Shown one piece after another: positions 1 through 6,410 of a stretch of DNA of 50,197 nucleotides. The notes under the pieces are model-generated. The model did no database searches. It saw nothing but the letters and a program-made list of their open reading frames with translations, and was not told where the DNA came from. The stretch lies in assembly GCA_015066005.1 (NCBI GenBank), contig SVPF01000017.1:1-50197 (forward strand), read 5' to 3'. The position numbers and the translations under genes were made by a program. The stretch's first letter is position 1. Every line of letters begins with the position of its first letter. The DNA is from Oscillospiraceae bacterium (GTDB lineage Bacteria; Bacillota; Clostridia; Oscillospirales; Acutalibacteraceae).

Positions 1-380
1 AGGGCGACATAAAAAACGAGTTGCAATTCTTTAAGGATAACGGAATAAGACTTAAAGTAATTGATTTACCAACAACAATGATGAATTTGCCCGAAGGTCA
101 GGAATGGGTGTTTGAAATGGTTAATAATATCTTAATTGAGGTGTTAGGAACTATCGCAGAACAAGAACGCGAAACAACCCGCAAAAGACAAGCAGAGGGC
201 ATAGCCGCCGCAAAGGATAAGGGCAAAAAATTAGGTCGCCCCGCACTTACATTTCCTGATAATTGGAAAGAGGTTTATTCCTCTTGGAAAGCGGGAGAAA
301 TAACTGCAAAGACCGCAATGGAAATGACCGAAACCAAAAGAACAAGTTTTTATAAACTTGTAGGAATGACAGAGGAATAA
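1..380 (+). CDS. Serine recombinase (resolvase/invertase family), 5'-truncated by window edge
   Basis: The reading frame is open back to base 3, so the visible TTG at 21 is internal and the N-terminal catalytic serine lies outside the window. What remains is the end of the resolvase catalytic core (FKDNGIRLKVIDLPTTM), the long helix with AEQERETTRKRQAEGI, the KKLGRP motif, and a C-terminal Hin-type helix-turn-helix of about 50 residues. Small serine recombinases of this kind invert or resolve DNA and are common cargo of mobile elements. The gene lies about 740 bp inside a tRNA-Lys attachment-like site, so it probably belongs to the integrated element. Integration into tRNA genes is normally done by tyrosine integrases, so this protein need not be the one that inserted the element. 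Confidence 0.9.
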   Translation, partial: GDIKNELQFFKDNGIRLKVIDLPTTMMNLPEGQEWVFEMVNNILIEVLGTIAEQERETTRKRQAEGIAAAKDKGKKLGRPALTFPDNWKEVYSSWKAGEITAKTAMEMTETKRTSFYKLVGMTEE

Positions 381-384
381 ACCT

Positions 385-1011
385 ATGACACAAAATGAAA
401 TGCAACAAGGTATCAGTATACTTTTTAAAAAATTAACTATTGCAGAAAATAATAGGTTAATATATAAGCAATTAACTGAACTTTGTGGAATTGGAAAACA
501 GTTTGAATGTGTAATGAAAAAATCAAATTGTTTTTGGCAATTGACAGTTAGCAGTCTTTGCTTTTCCATAATCACAGAATTAGCAAAAATATTTGATGAA
601 CAAAAAGACGCCTTTGGAATTAAAAAATTGATAAATATTTCTTCGCAAAATGGTGAGTGGTTTTCAAAATGGTATGAGGAAAACGGTGTTTCTCATAAGG
701 AGTTTATAAAACTGTTGGAAACAAAATACAATGGTATTAATGAAAAACGAGAAAAACTGAAAGAAATTAGAGATGCAGAATTAGCGCATAACGATAGAAA
801 AAATCTATTAAATATCGAAATAATATATGAAGGATTTACTTGGGGAGATATTGAAGATTTAATAGAAACTGCATATGAAATAATGAATAGTATTTCAGTA
901 GGCTTAACAGGATGTGAATATTTTATACAAGCTGATAATTACGATGATGTGAAGATTTTAATACACAACGCATATAAAGGTATGCACAATGTTCAAAAAT
1001 TAAATAATTAA
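385..1011 (+). CDS. HEPN-domain protein, AbiU2-like (putative abortive-infection/toxin type)
   Basis: This 208-residue, mostly helical, lysine- and glutamate-rich protein starts 4 bp after the recombinase stop codon, behind a weak AGGAATA site, so the two are probably co-transcribed. Residues 129-135 (RDAELAH) fit the R-x(4-6)-H motif of HEPN ribonucleases. The surrounding pattern of an N-terminal helical bundle followed by IRD-ELAHND is like the AbiU2 HEPN family as I remember it. HEPN proteins of this type are metal-independent RNases used in abortive infection and toxin-antitoxin systems. No antitoxin nucleotidyltransferase gene is visible beside it. Location in an AT-rich mobile element fits a defence or addiction role, but that is inference. 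Confidence 0.6.
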   Translation: MTQNEMQQGISILFKKLTIAENNRLIYKQLTELCGIGKQFECVMKKSNCFWQLTVSSLCFSIITELAKIFDEQKDAFGIKKLINISSQNGEWFSKWYEENGVSHKEFIKLLETKYNGINEKREKLKEIRDAELAHNDRKNLLNIEIIYEGFTWGDIEDLIETAYEIMNSISVGLTGCEYFIQADNYDDVKILIHNAYKGMHNVQKLNN

Positions 1012-1088
1012 GAGTACACGCAAATTAAAAATCAGTTTACAGATTTTTTTAACGATAAGTAAACCCTTTGTTTCAGTGGTTTCAATTC

Positions 1089-1128
1089 GATTAAAAGAAA
1101 TTGCCATTTTTGGCAATTTCTTTTAATC
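1089..1128. repeat. Perfect 18-bp inverted repeat (hairpin) at mobile-element edge
   Basis: Bases 1089-1106 and 1111-1128 are exact reverse complements around a TTTT loop. The right arm runs into the anticodon loop of the tRNA-Lys fragment (CTTTTAATC), so the element end and the tRNA share sequence here. It could act as a terminator-like hairpin for the element genes or as a recombinase core or arm site. Which one cannot be told from sequence alone. Confidence 0.85.
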
Positions 1129-1164
1129 AAGGTGTCCGGGGTTCGAATCCCCGATGGATCACCA
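1120..1164 (+). other. Displaced 3' half of tRNA-Lys(TTT): attachment-site scar
   Basis: The sequence reads as a tRNA from the anticodon loop onwards: loop CTTTTAA (anticodon TTT) at 1120-1126, 3' anticodon stem TCAAG, 5-nt variable loop GTGTC, T-arm CGGGG-TTCGAAT-CCCCG at 1137-1153, acceptor strand ATGGATC, and ACCA ending at 1164. The 5' half is absent; the bases before the loop belong to the hairpin and cannot form the anticodon stem. Breakpoints at the anticodon loop are typical of tRNA-targeted integration. The intact tRNA-Lys should lie at the other, unseen end of the element. Confidence 0.85.
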
Positions 1165-1171
1165 AATAAAG

Positions 1172-1197
1172 AAACCGACCTTTTGGTCGGTTTTTTT
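1172..1197 (+). terminator. Rho-independent terminator of tRNA-Lys tail
   Basis: A 9-bp stem AAACCGACC/GGTCGGTTT with a TTTT loop is followed by a T-run. It sits 8 bp after the CCA end. An identical copy lies at 1371-1396 in the duplicated segment. Confidence 0.9.
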
Positions 1198-1370
1198 ATT
1201 TATATCATACCAGGGGATTCGAACCCTGAGAGGGTGAGAAGCGTGAAAAAAACAGTTCGGTGAACTGTTTTTAGCGACGAAGTGCGAGGCGGGTACTGTT
1301 TGCAAAGCAAACGGTCGTCGAGTACGAAATACGCAAAGCGGATTTATCCCCGATGGATCACCAAATAAAG

Positions 1371-1397
1371 AAACCGACCTTTTGGTCGGTTTTTTTA
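1371..1397 (+). terminator. Duplicated terminator in copy A
   Basis: It is identical to the terminator at 1172-1197, including the flanking AATAAAG and TTATTTATATCA, and lies exactly 199 bp downstream. This shows that the duplication carried the terminator along with the tRNA tail. Confidence 0.85.
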
Positions 1398-1474
1398 TTT
1401 ATATCAGACTAGGGGATTCGAACCCTGAGAGGTAATCTAACAATTTATATTTTTGTAAAAAATTGTCGAATTGG

Positions 1475-1502
1475 TTGCAAATATAATTCGCAGTGATATA
1501 AT
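1475..1502 (+). promoter_or_regulatory. Sigma-A promoter of the MFS gene
   Basis: TTGCAA (1475-1480), a 16-bp spacer and TATAAT (1497-1502) lie 44 bp before the GTG start of the transporter gene. Confidence 0.75.
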
Positions 1503-1545
1503 AAAGGTGATTTTTAAATATTGAACCGGTTAGGAGGTGGAAAAA

Positions 1546-2844
1546 GTGCAAAAGACCAAGTACAACAAAAATCAGCTTCTTTATATTATAGAGGCTACAT
1601 TAGAATATTTTATATCAATTGTTGTAGCGGGGTCGTTCCTTGCAACACTTACCACACAGCTTGGTTTTTCCGATAGTCTTACGGGTATTTTGTCATCAAT
1701 AATATCCCTAGGCGGTTTGTTTCAGTTAATATCAATGTTTATTCGCCGCCGAAAAATAAAGCGGTTTGTGGTGATTTTCAGCGCTTTGAATCAGCTTTTA
1801 TTTGCATTTTTATATGTTGTGCCTTTTTTCAGCCTTTCGGAAGACCTTAAACGAATAATTTTTGTGGTCGCAATTATCTTGGCTTATTTTGTATATAATG
1901 TTGTACATCCTAAAAAAGTTAATTGGATGATGTCCCTTGTGGATAACGGCATACGAGGCAGTTTTACCGCTAATAAAGAAATTGTTTCACTTGTTGGTGG
2001 TATGGTTTTCACCTTTTTAATGGGCAATGTGGTTGACTTTTTTAAAGCTAAAGGCGAAATTAAAACCGCATTTATTATCTGCGGCACAACCATTTTTATT
2101 TTAATGGTGGGGCACACGCTGTCGATGCTGTTAACAGGCGAGGTAGAAAAAATTGCCCCGTCACAAAGCAAAAAGCTGTTTTCACAAATCGGTGAAGTTT
2201 TAAAAAACAAAAGCCTTCAAAAAATAACCCTTTTGTTTATAATGTGGCATATTGCAACGGGTATTGCTGAACCCTTTAATTCGGTTTATATGATAAAAGA
2301 GCTTAGCCTAAGCCTAACCTTTATTTCGGTGCTTGGAATTCTGCAAGCTATTATACGTGTGCTTTGTTCACGGGCGTTGGGTAAATATGCCGACAAAAAT
2401 TCATTTGCTAAAATGCTTCGCATTTGTTTCGTGTTTGCGTTTTTAGGCTTTTTGGCGGTTACGGTTGCTTTTCCTACAAATAAGGGAATTAACCTTTTGG
2501 GTTACAACTTGACCTACGGAAAGATTGCCTGTATTTTCCATTTTGCTACCCATGGTATTGCTATGGCAGGTATAAACAGTGCACTTATAAACTTGATTTT
2601 TGATTACGTCCCTTTTGATACCCGTTCCGATTCCCTGGCAGTTACACAGTCGCTTTCAGGGCTTGCGGGTTTCATTTCCACATTTATAGCAGGCCTGTTG
2701 GTTACTTATATCCAACAAAACGGCAACAGTTTTTTTAGCTTAACGATTTATGCACAGCAGGTGCTTAACCTAATGGCTGCCACGATAACCGTTGGCATAA
2801 TGCTGTTTTTACAGTTTGGAATTATAAATAAGGAAAAGAAATAG
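1546..2844 (+). CDS. MFS transporter, substrate unknown
   Basis: This 432-residue integral membrane protein has about 12 hydrophobic segments in two halves, the layout of the major facilitator superfamily. The GTG at 1546 is taken as the start because AGGAGGT at 1532-1538 lies 7 bp upstream; the GTG at 1537 is inside that ribosome binding site. A short charged N-terminus precedes TM1 (ATLEYFISIVVAGSFLATL), and cytoplasmic RRRKIKR (about residue 67) resembles the basic loop between TM2 and TM3. It is monocistronic, with its own promoter and a bidirectional terminator. Nothing nearby suggests the substrate. Confidence 0.85.
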   Translation: MQKTKYNKNQLLYIIEATLEYFISIVVAGSFLATLTTQLGFSDSLTGILSSIISLGGLFQLISMFIRRRKIKRFVVIFSALNQLLFAFLYVVPFFSLSEDLKRIIFVVAIILAYFVYNVVHPKKVNWMMSLVDNGIRGSFTANKEIVSLVGGMVFTFLMGNVVDFFKAKGEIKTAFIICGTTIFILMVGHTLSMLLTGEVEKIAPSQSKKLFSQIGEVLKNKSLQKITLLFIMWHIATGIAEPFNSVYMIKELSLSLTFISVLGILQAIIRVLCSRALGKYADKNSFAKMLRICFVFAFLGFLAVTVAFPTNKGINLLGYNLTYGKIACIFHFATHGIAMAGINSALINLIFDYVPFDTRSDSLAVTQSLSGLAGFISTFIAGLLVTYIQQNGNSFFSLTIYAQQVLNLMAATITVGIMLFLQFGIINKEKK

Positions 2845-2874
2845 AAAAAAGTCTGCAGTATTGCAGACTTTTTT
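2845..2874. terminator. Bidirectional terminator between convergent genes
   Basis: A 13-bp perfect stem, AAAAAAGTCTGCA with its complement around a GTAT loop, gives a T-run on both strands. It serves the MFS gene and the opposing LURP-one-like gene, whose stop codon lies 2 bp beyond it. Confidence 0.9.
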
Positions 2875-2875
2875 G

Positions 2876-3349
2876 TTAGTTATCCCTTGAGCATTTTTCG
2901 GCGTCGATTGCCAAAACAAGCATTAAGGCGTACAACGCATCATCGGGGTTATAAACATTTATTATGTAGGTGTCGGTCCAGTTCCAAAGTTGCTTTGAGA
3001 TATCGGCTATCGGAATATTTTGGCGATTTAAAATGTTATAATCCCATTCAAACCAATTACCCTCAACCTGCCAGCCGTTAAAATCAATGTTATAACGGGG
3101 TTTGAAAAGTGTGAATTCACGGCTGATACAGCCAAGATATTGCTCACCCTTATAAATTTCAAACCTTGGCAAAAACGAGAATATTTTTTGCTTTACGGTG
3201 CCGACCTCGTTGCCGTTTTTGTCATAAATTTTCAAAAGGTGTCCCCAAGACAGTTGGCCTTTAACGGTGTAAACTGTGTTGCCGTCTTCGTCAAAAATAT
3301 CATAACTGTCAAACCATGAAAACATGCGTTGCTTAAATAAAAGCTTCAT
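2876..3349 (-). CDS. LURP-one-related (YxjI-like) protein
   Basis: This 157-residue soluble protein is made of short beta-strand repeats: MFSWFDSYDIFDEDGNTVYTVKG, LKIYDKNGNEVGTVKQK, FEIYKGEQYLGCISRE. That pattern is characteristic of the tubby-like LURP-one/YxjI fold. No catalytic residues are known for the family and its function in bacteria is unclear. The gene starts 8 bp downstream of the DUF711 gene stop on the same strand, so it may be the last gene of a three-gene minus-strand operon with DUF711 and ACT. Confidence 0.75.
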   Translation of the reverse strand: MKLLFKQRMFSWFDSYDIFDEDGNTVYTVKGQLSWGHLLKIYDKNGNEVGTVKQKIFSFLPRFEIYKGEQYLGCISREFTLFKPRYNIDFNGWQVEGNWFEWDYNILNRQNIPIADISKQLWNWTDTYIINVYNPDDALYALMLVLAIDAEKCSRDN

Positions 3350-3357
3350 AAAATCAC

Positions 3358-4716
3358 CTAGTTTTTAAGACTTTGCATCGGTGCGGGAATTCGACCTGCG
3401 CGGTCAATAAATTTAGTGGGTAATTTATTAAGGTTAACGTCCATTATCGGACCCGAGCCCAAAAGACCGCCAAAATCAAGCTCCTCACCCTTTGATTTGT
3501 TAATTGCGGGTATAACACGAACGGCAGTGGTTTTAGAGTTTACCATACCGATTGCGGCTTCATCGGCAATAATTGCTGAAATGACTTCAGCGGGGGTTTC
3601 GCCCGGAATGGCTATCATATCAAGACCAACCGAGCAAACGGCAGTCATAGCTTCAAGCTTTTCGAGGGTCAAATCGCCGGAGCGCGCGGCATCAATCATA
3701 CCTGCATCCTCAGTAACGGGAATAAATGCGCCCGAAAGGCCGCCAACATAAGAGGATGCCATAACGCCGCCCTTTTTAACGGCATCGTTAAGCATTGCCA
3801 AAGCGGCGGTTGTGCCGTGAATACCGCAGCATTCAAGACCCATTTCTTCCAAAATATGTGCAACCGAGTCACCAATAGCAGGGGTGGGGGCTAAGGATAA
3901 GTCAACAATACCAAAGGGAACACCCAAACGCTTTGAAGCTTCATTACCTACTAACTGACCCATTCTTGTAATTTTAAATGCGGTGCGCTTTATAACCTCG
4001 GCCAATTCACCCAAAGTAGCATTCGGGTGTTTTTTTATTGCCGCCTGCACAACACCCGGGCCCGAAACACCGACGTGAATAACACAGTCGGGCTCACCCA
4101 CGCCGTGAAAAGCGCCTGCCATAAAGGGATTATCCTCAACAGCGTTGCAAAATACAACCAGCTTTGCACAGCCAATACATTCGCGGTCAGCCGTAATTTC
4201 GGCTGTTTCACGAACAATCTGTCCCATAAGCTTTACGGCATCCATATTTATGCCCGCTTTTGTCGAGCCAATATTTACGCTTGAGCAAACGTTCGTAGTT
4301 TCTGATAAAGCACGGGGAATTGAACGGATAAGCGCTTCGTCCCCGGCAGAAAAGCCTTTGTGTACAAGCGCCGAATAACCGCCTATAAAGTTAACGCCTG
4401 TGGCATCAGCCGCTTTTTGAAGGGTTTTGGCGTACATAACGGGATCACCGCCCGAGGATGCCACTATCATAGCGATGGGGGTTACCGAAATACGCTTATT
4501 TATAATCGGAATACCAAATTCCTTTTCAATGTCTTCACCTGTTTTAACAAGGTTACCTGCTAAACGGGTTATTTTGTTATAAATTTTTTCACACGCTTTT
4601 TCCGGGTCAGAGTCACAGCAATCCAATAGAGAAATACCCATTGTAATTGTGCGTATGTCAAGATTTTCTTCGGAAATCATATTTATGGTTTCCATTATGT
4701 CGTGAATGTTAATCAT
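3358..4716 (-). CDS. PFL family protein, DUF711/UPF0210
   Basis: This 452-residue protein has the hallmarks of UPF0210: an N-terminal [30 protein letters not shown] and glycine-rich central stretches such as [12 protein letters not shown] and [19 protein letters not shown]. The family is often labelled PFL-like because of remote similarity to the pyruvate formate-lyase barrel. It lacks the glycyl-radical RVSGY motif and the paired active-site cysteines, so it is not a pyruvate formate-lyase. It is almost always beside a small ACT protein, as here (11-bp gap), which suggests regulation by an amino acid or other ligand. Its biochemical activity is unknown to me. Confidence 0.9.
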   Translation of the reverse strand: MINIHDIMETINMISEENLDIRTITMGISLLDCCDSDPEKACEKIYNKITRLAGNLVKTGEDIEKEFGIPIINKRISVTPIAMIVASSGGDPVMYAKTLQKAADATGVNFIGGYSALVHKGFSAGDEALIRSIPRALSETTNVCSSVNIGSTKAGINMDAVKLMGQIVRETAEITADRECIGCAKLVVFCNAVEDNPFMAGAFHGVGEPDCVIHVGVSGPGVVQAAIKKHPNATLGELAEVIKRTAFKITRMGQLVGNEASKRLGVPFGIVDLSLAPTPAIGDSVAHILEEMGLECCGIHGTTAALAMLNDAVKKGGVMASSYVGGLSGAFIPVTEDAGMIDAARSGDLTLEKLEAMTAVCSVGLDMIAIPGETPAEVISAIIADEAAIGMVNSKTTAVRVIPAINKSKGEELDFGGLLGSGPIMDVNLNKLPTKFIDRAGRIPAPMQSLKN

Positions 4717-4727
4717 TTTAAAACCTC

Positions 4728-4997
4728 TTAAATTCTGTGCATTGAATTGAAAATATCCTCGTGCATAACACGTATATCAAGATTGTTTTCTTTGCCGAGT
4801 GCTTTCATCTTATCGGAAAATTCAGCAAAGCTGCAGTTAAGCTCCTTAATTTCGGTAAGCATAACCATTACAAACATATCCTGCAAAACCGACTGTGTAA
4901 TGTCCAAAATATTGGCATTACATTCACCGCAAAGTCCACTAACCTTTGCTGTAATACCTACAGCATCTTTACCTATAACCGAAACAACAGTTTTCAT
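4728..4997 (-). CDS. ACT domain protein, UPF0237
   Basis: This 89-residue protein is a single ACT domain: [37 protein letters not shown] carries the ligand-binding G-x-x-x-x-G turn after strand 1. ACT domains bind small effectors, often amino acids, and usually act as regulatory partners. It precedes the DUF711 gene by 11 bp in the same operon and presumably works with it. An AAGGTGA-type ribosome binding site lies just upstream on the minus strand. Confidence 0.9.
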   Translation of the reverse strand: MKTVVSVIGKDAVGITAKVSGLCGECNANILDITQSVLQDMFVMVMLTEIKELNCSFAEFSDKMKALGKENNLDIRVMHEDIFNSMHRI

Positions 4998-5133
4998 AAA
5001 ATATCACCTTTTAAAAATTTATTGTAGTAATTTTATCATAATGTCATAAAAATATCAATATACTATTTAATTAAAAATAATGTAGTTTCTTTTAAGGATT
5101 ATGTGTTGTATTAATATAACTAGAACAATTTTA

Positions 5134-5240
5134 TTGCTTTTTGGGGCAAATATGATATAATAAAGAAAAAAGATTTTCGGCGGTTTAGCCGTGATGTTTA
5201 AAATTAAACCGCAGGGAGAACATCCTTGCGGTTTGTGGTT
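5134..5240 (+). ncRNA. Putative small leader RNA, copy 1 (promoter, two hairpins, switchable terminator)
   Basis: TTGCTT (5134-5139), a 16-bp spacer and TATAAT (5156-5161) precede GAAAAA, the hairpin CGGC-GGTTTA-GCCG (5178-5191) and a terminator-like hairpin AAACCGCAGG/CCTTGCGGTTT (5206-5234). The upstream GCGGTTT could pair with AAACCGC instead of the downstream GCGGTTT, a mutually exclusive antiterminator/terminator layout. A near-identical unit is at 23680-23786. Copy 1 lies about 90 bp before the PHP gene and has an imperfect T-run. It may be a leader or an independent small RNA. The rest of the gap 4998-5327 holds nothing I recognise. Confidence 0.5.
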
Positions 5241-5327
5241 TTTATGGGAACGTATACAACGCATAAAACCGACCGAAACTACTTAACGTGGGATAAATGA
5301 ATCTTGTGTGCCTAGGGGTATGTTAAA

Positions 5328-6116
5328 ATGAAATTAAATAATATTTGTGTTGCAGACCTACATCTTCACACTAATCTTTCTGCATGTGCGCCTTCTGATA
5401 CAACCTTAAAATCGTATCTTCCATACTGCGCTCAAGAAGGTATTAAAAAAATTGGAATTTCAAATCATTTATACACTGATAAAGGCATAGAGCATACTTT
5501 AAAAATTAAAAATGAAATTCAAGAAATTCAAAAAAACTTACCAATACAGGTTTTAGTTGGTGGCGAAATGGAGCTATATTATGGTAGGGAAGCTATGCTT
5601 CAAAAAAGTAATGCAAAAGAATTTGACTATGTATTAGTAGCGCCAAGTCATATTTTTAACCAAATTCATATGTATGAAAATTTTGACCTATCAACAACGG
5701 ATAAGATTCGGCACTTACTTATAGAAAATTTCAAGTTAGCCTGTCAGCTTGAATTGGGGGTCCCTACCGGTATATGCCACCCTTTATATCCAATTTGCGC
5801 GCCCAATCAACAAGAAATTCTTGACGGTATAACCGATCAACAGTTATCAGATTGCTTTTGCTTGGCGGCCAAAAACAACAAGAGTATAGAAATTCATGCG
5901 TGCTTATATCGTGATACCGTAACGTTAGATGCGGAAGGATTATCACCAAGCTATATACATATATTATCAATCGCAAAAGAATGTGGTTGTAAATTCCATT
6001 TTGGTACTGATGCACATAGACCCGAAGAATTTATACATAGGCATAGCCTGTTAGAACGCGCCGCTATGCGAGCAAATATCCGCGAAGAAAACCTTTGGGA
6101 TTTGGCACGAATTTAA
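5328..6116 (+). CDS. PHP-domain phosphoesterase (HisJ/histidinol-phosphatase-like)
   Basis: This 262-residue protein carries the metal-binding motifs of the PHP family in order: DLHLHTNLSA (residues 10-19), ISNHLYT (about 45), GGEMELYYG (about 82), HPLYP (about 151), IEIHACLY (about 188) and GTDAHRPEEF (about 226). PHP proteins are metal-dependent phosphoesterases, including histidinol-phosphate phosphatase. No his genes are nearby, so the substrate is open. The gene sits downstream of the putative leader RNA and is followed by a palindromic repeat that can serve as a terminator. Confidence 0.8.
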   Translation: MKLNNICVADLHLHTNLSACAPSDTTLKSYLPYCAQEGIKKIGISNHLYTDKGIEHTLKIKNEIQEIQKNLPIQVLVGGEMELYYGREAMLQKSNAKEFDYVLVAPSHIFNQIHMYENFDLSTTDKIRHLLIENFKLACQLELGVPTGICHPLYPICAPNQQEILDGITDQQLSDCFCLAAKNNKSIEIHACLYRDTVTLDAEGLSPSYIHILSIAKECGCKFHFGTDAHRPEEFIHRHSLLERAAMRANIREENLWDLARI

Positions 6117-6154
6117 AGGGTTGAATTGCGTGGCGTTTAAAGAGGTACATTGGG

Positions 6155-6183
6155 ACAAGGAGACAAGAGGACCGTCTCCTTGT
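6155..6183. repeat. ACCGTC palindromic repeat, also a likely terminator
   Basis: ACAAGGAGAC (6155-6164) and GTCTCCTTGT (6174-6183) form a perfect 10-bp stem around a loop containing GAGGACC, followed by TATTTGTTTTT. It is a variant of the dispersed GGAGACAAG/ACCGTCCCC family seen at 23.8, 24.8, 42.9, 43.6 and 45.0 kb. Confidence 0.75.
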
Positions 6184-6251
6184 TATTTGTTTTTAGTGAA
6201 AACAGTACTAACTAAATACGCAAAAAAACCGAAAAATCGGCATAATAGATA

Positions 6252-6280
6252 TTGACAAAACGGGCGTTATGATATACAAT
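6252..6280 (+). promoter_or_regulatory. Strong sigma-A promoter of pflBA
   Basis: Consensus TTGACA (6252-6257), a 17-bp spacer and TACAAT (6275-6280). Transcription should begin near 6287, immediately before the riboswitch aptamer. Confidence 0.9.
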
Positions 6281-6287
6281 ATATTGT

Positions 6288-6392
6288 GCAGTGCAAGACT
6301 GACGGAAAAGTGGGTTTAACCACGGTGAATTGCATTGATAGTTTATGTCGACCGTCTGGGCAATTCAGTGTTAGGACTGAATTGCTTTTTTT
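6288..6392 (+). promoter_or_regulatory. ZTP (pfl motif) riboswitch with terminator
   Basis: The leader contains the conserved parts of the pfl/ZTP aptamer: GACTGACGG (6298-6305 region), GTGGG...CCAC followed by GGTGA (6310-6327), and CCGTCTGGGC (6352-6361). An intrinsic terminator follows: GCAATTCAGT (6360-6369) pairs with ACTGAATTGC (6376-6385) and runs into TTTTTTT. The aptamer's GGGC overlaps the first terminator bases, which fits ligand binding blocking termination. ZTP riboswitches sense ZMP/ZTP, a signal of one-carbon (10-formyl-tetrahydrofolate) shortage, and are established upstream of pfl and purine or folate genes. Here it would switch on formate production. Confidence 0.85.
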
Positions 6393-6410
6393 ATGGAGGA
6401 ATTTTATAAA

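Larger units (their letters stand above)
1147..1434 (+). repeat. tRNA-tail-templated structured repeat, copy A (199-bp period)
   Basis: This unit is built from the tRNA-Lys 3' end. 1147-1164 (T-arm half, acceptor, CCA) and the terminator after it recur at 1346-1406, an exact 199-bp shift. Between them lies GGGGATTCGAACCC (1213-1226), the reverse complement of the T-arm, then GAGAGGGTGA, a hairpin with a GGT loop (1246-1272), a second hairpin GTTTGC-AAA-GCAAAC (1298-1312), GTCGTCGAG (1314-1322) and AAAGCG. GGGGAT at 1213 can pair with ATCCCC at 1346. A second inverted T-arm at 1412-1425 is followed by GAGAGG and then unrelated sequence, so the next unit is truncated. No ORF is visible. See copy B at 42491-42652. 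Confidence 0.85.

Noticed and set aside
1346-1363. A second tRNA gene fragment
   Set aside because: Only the last 18 bases of the tail are present and the whole block repeats with its terminator at a fixed 199-bp shift, so it is part of the structured repeat, not a tRNA relic of its own.
3358-4716. Pyruvate formate-lyase paralogue
   Set aside because: The family name is misleading: no RVSGY glycine-radical motif and no adjacent active-site cysteines; the true pflB is at 6411-8642.
5067-5264. Minus-strand ORF in the gap before the PHP gene
   Set aside because: It is antisense to the promoter and hairpins of the putative leader RNA and has no start signal.
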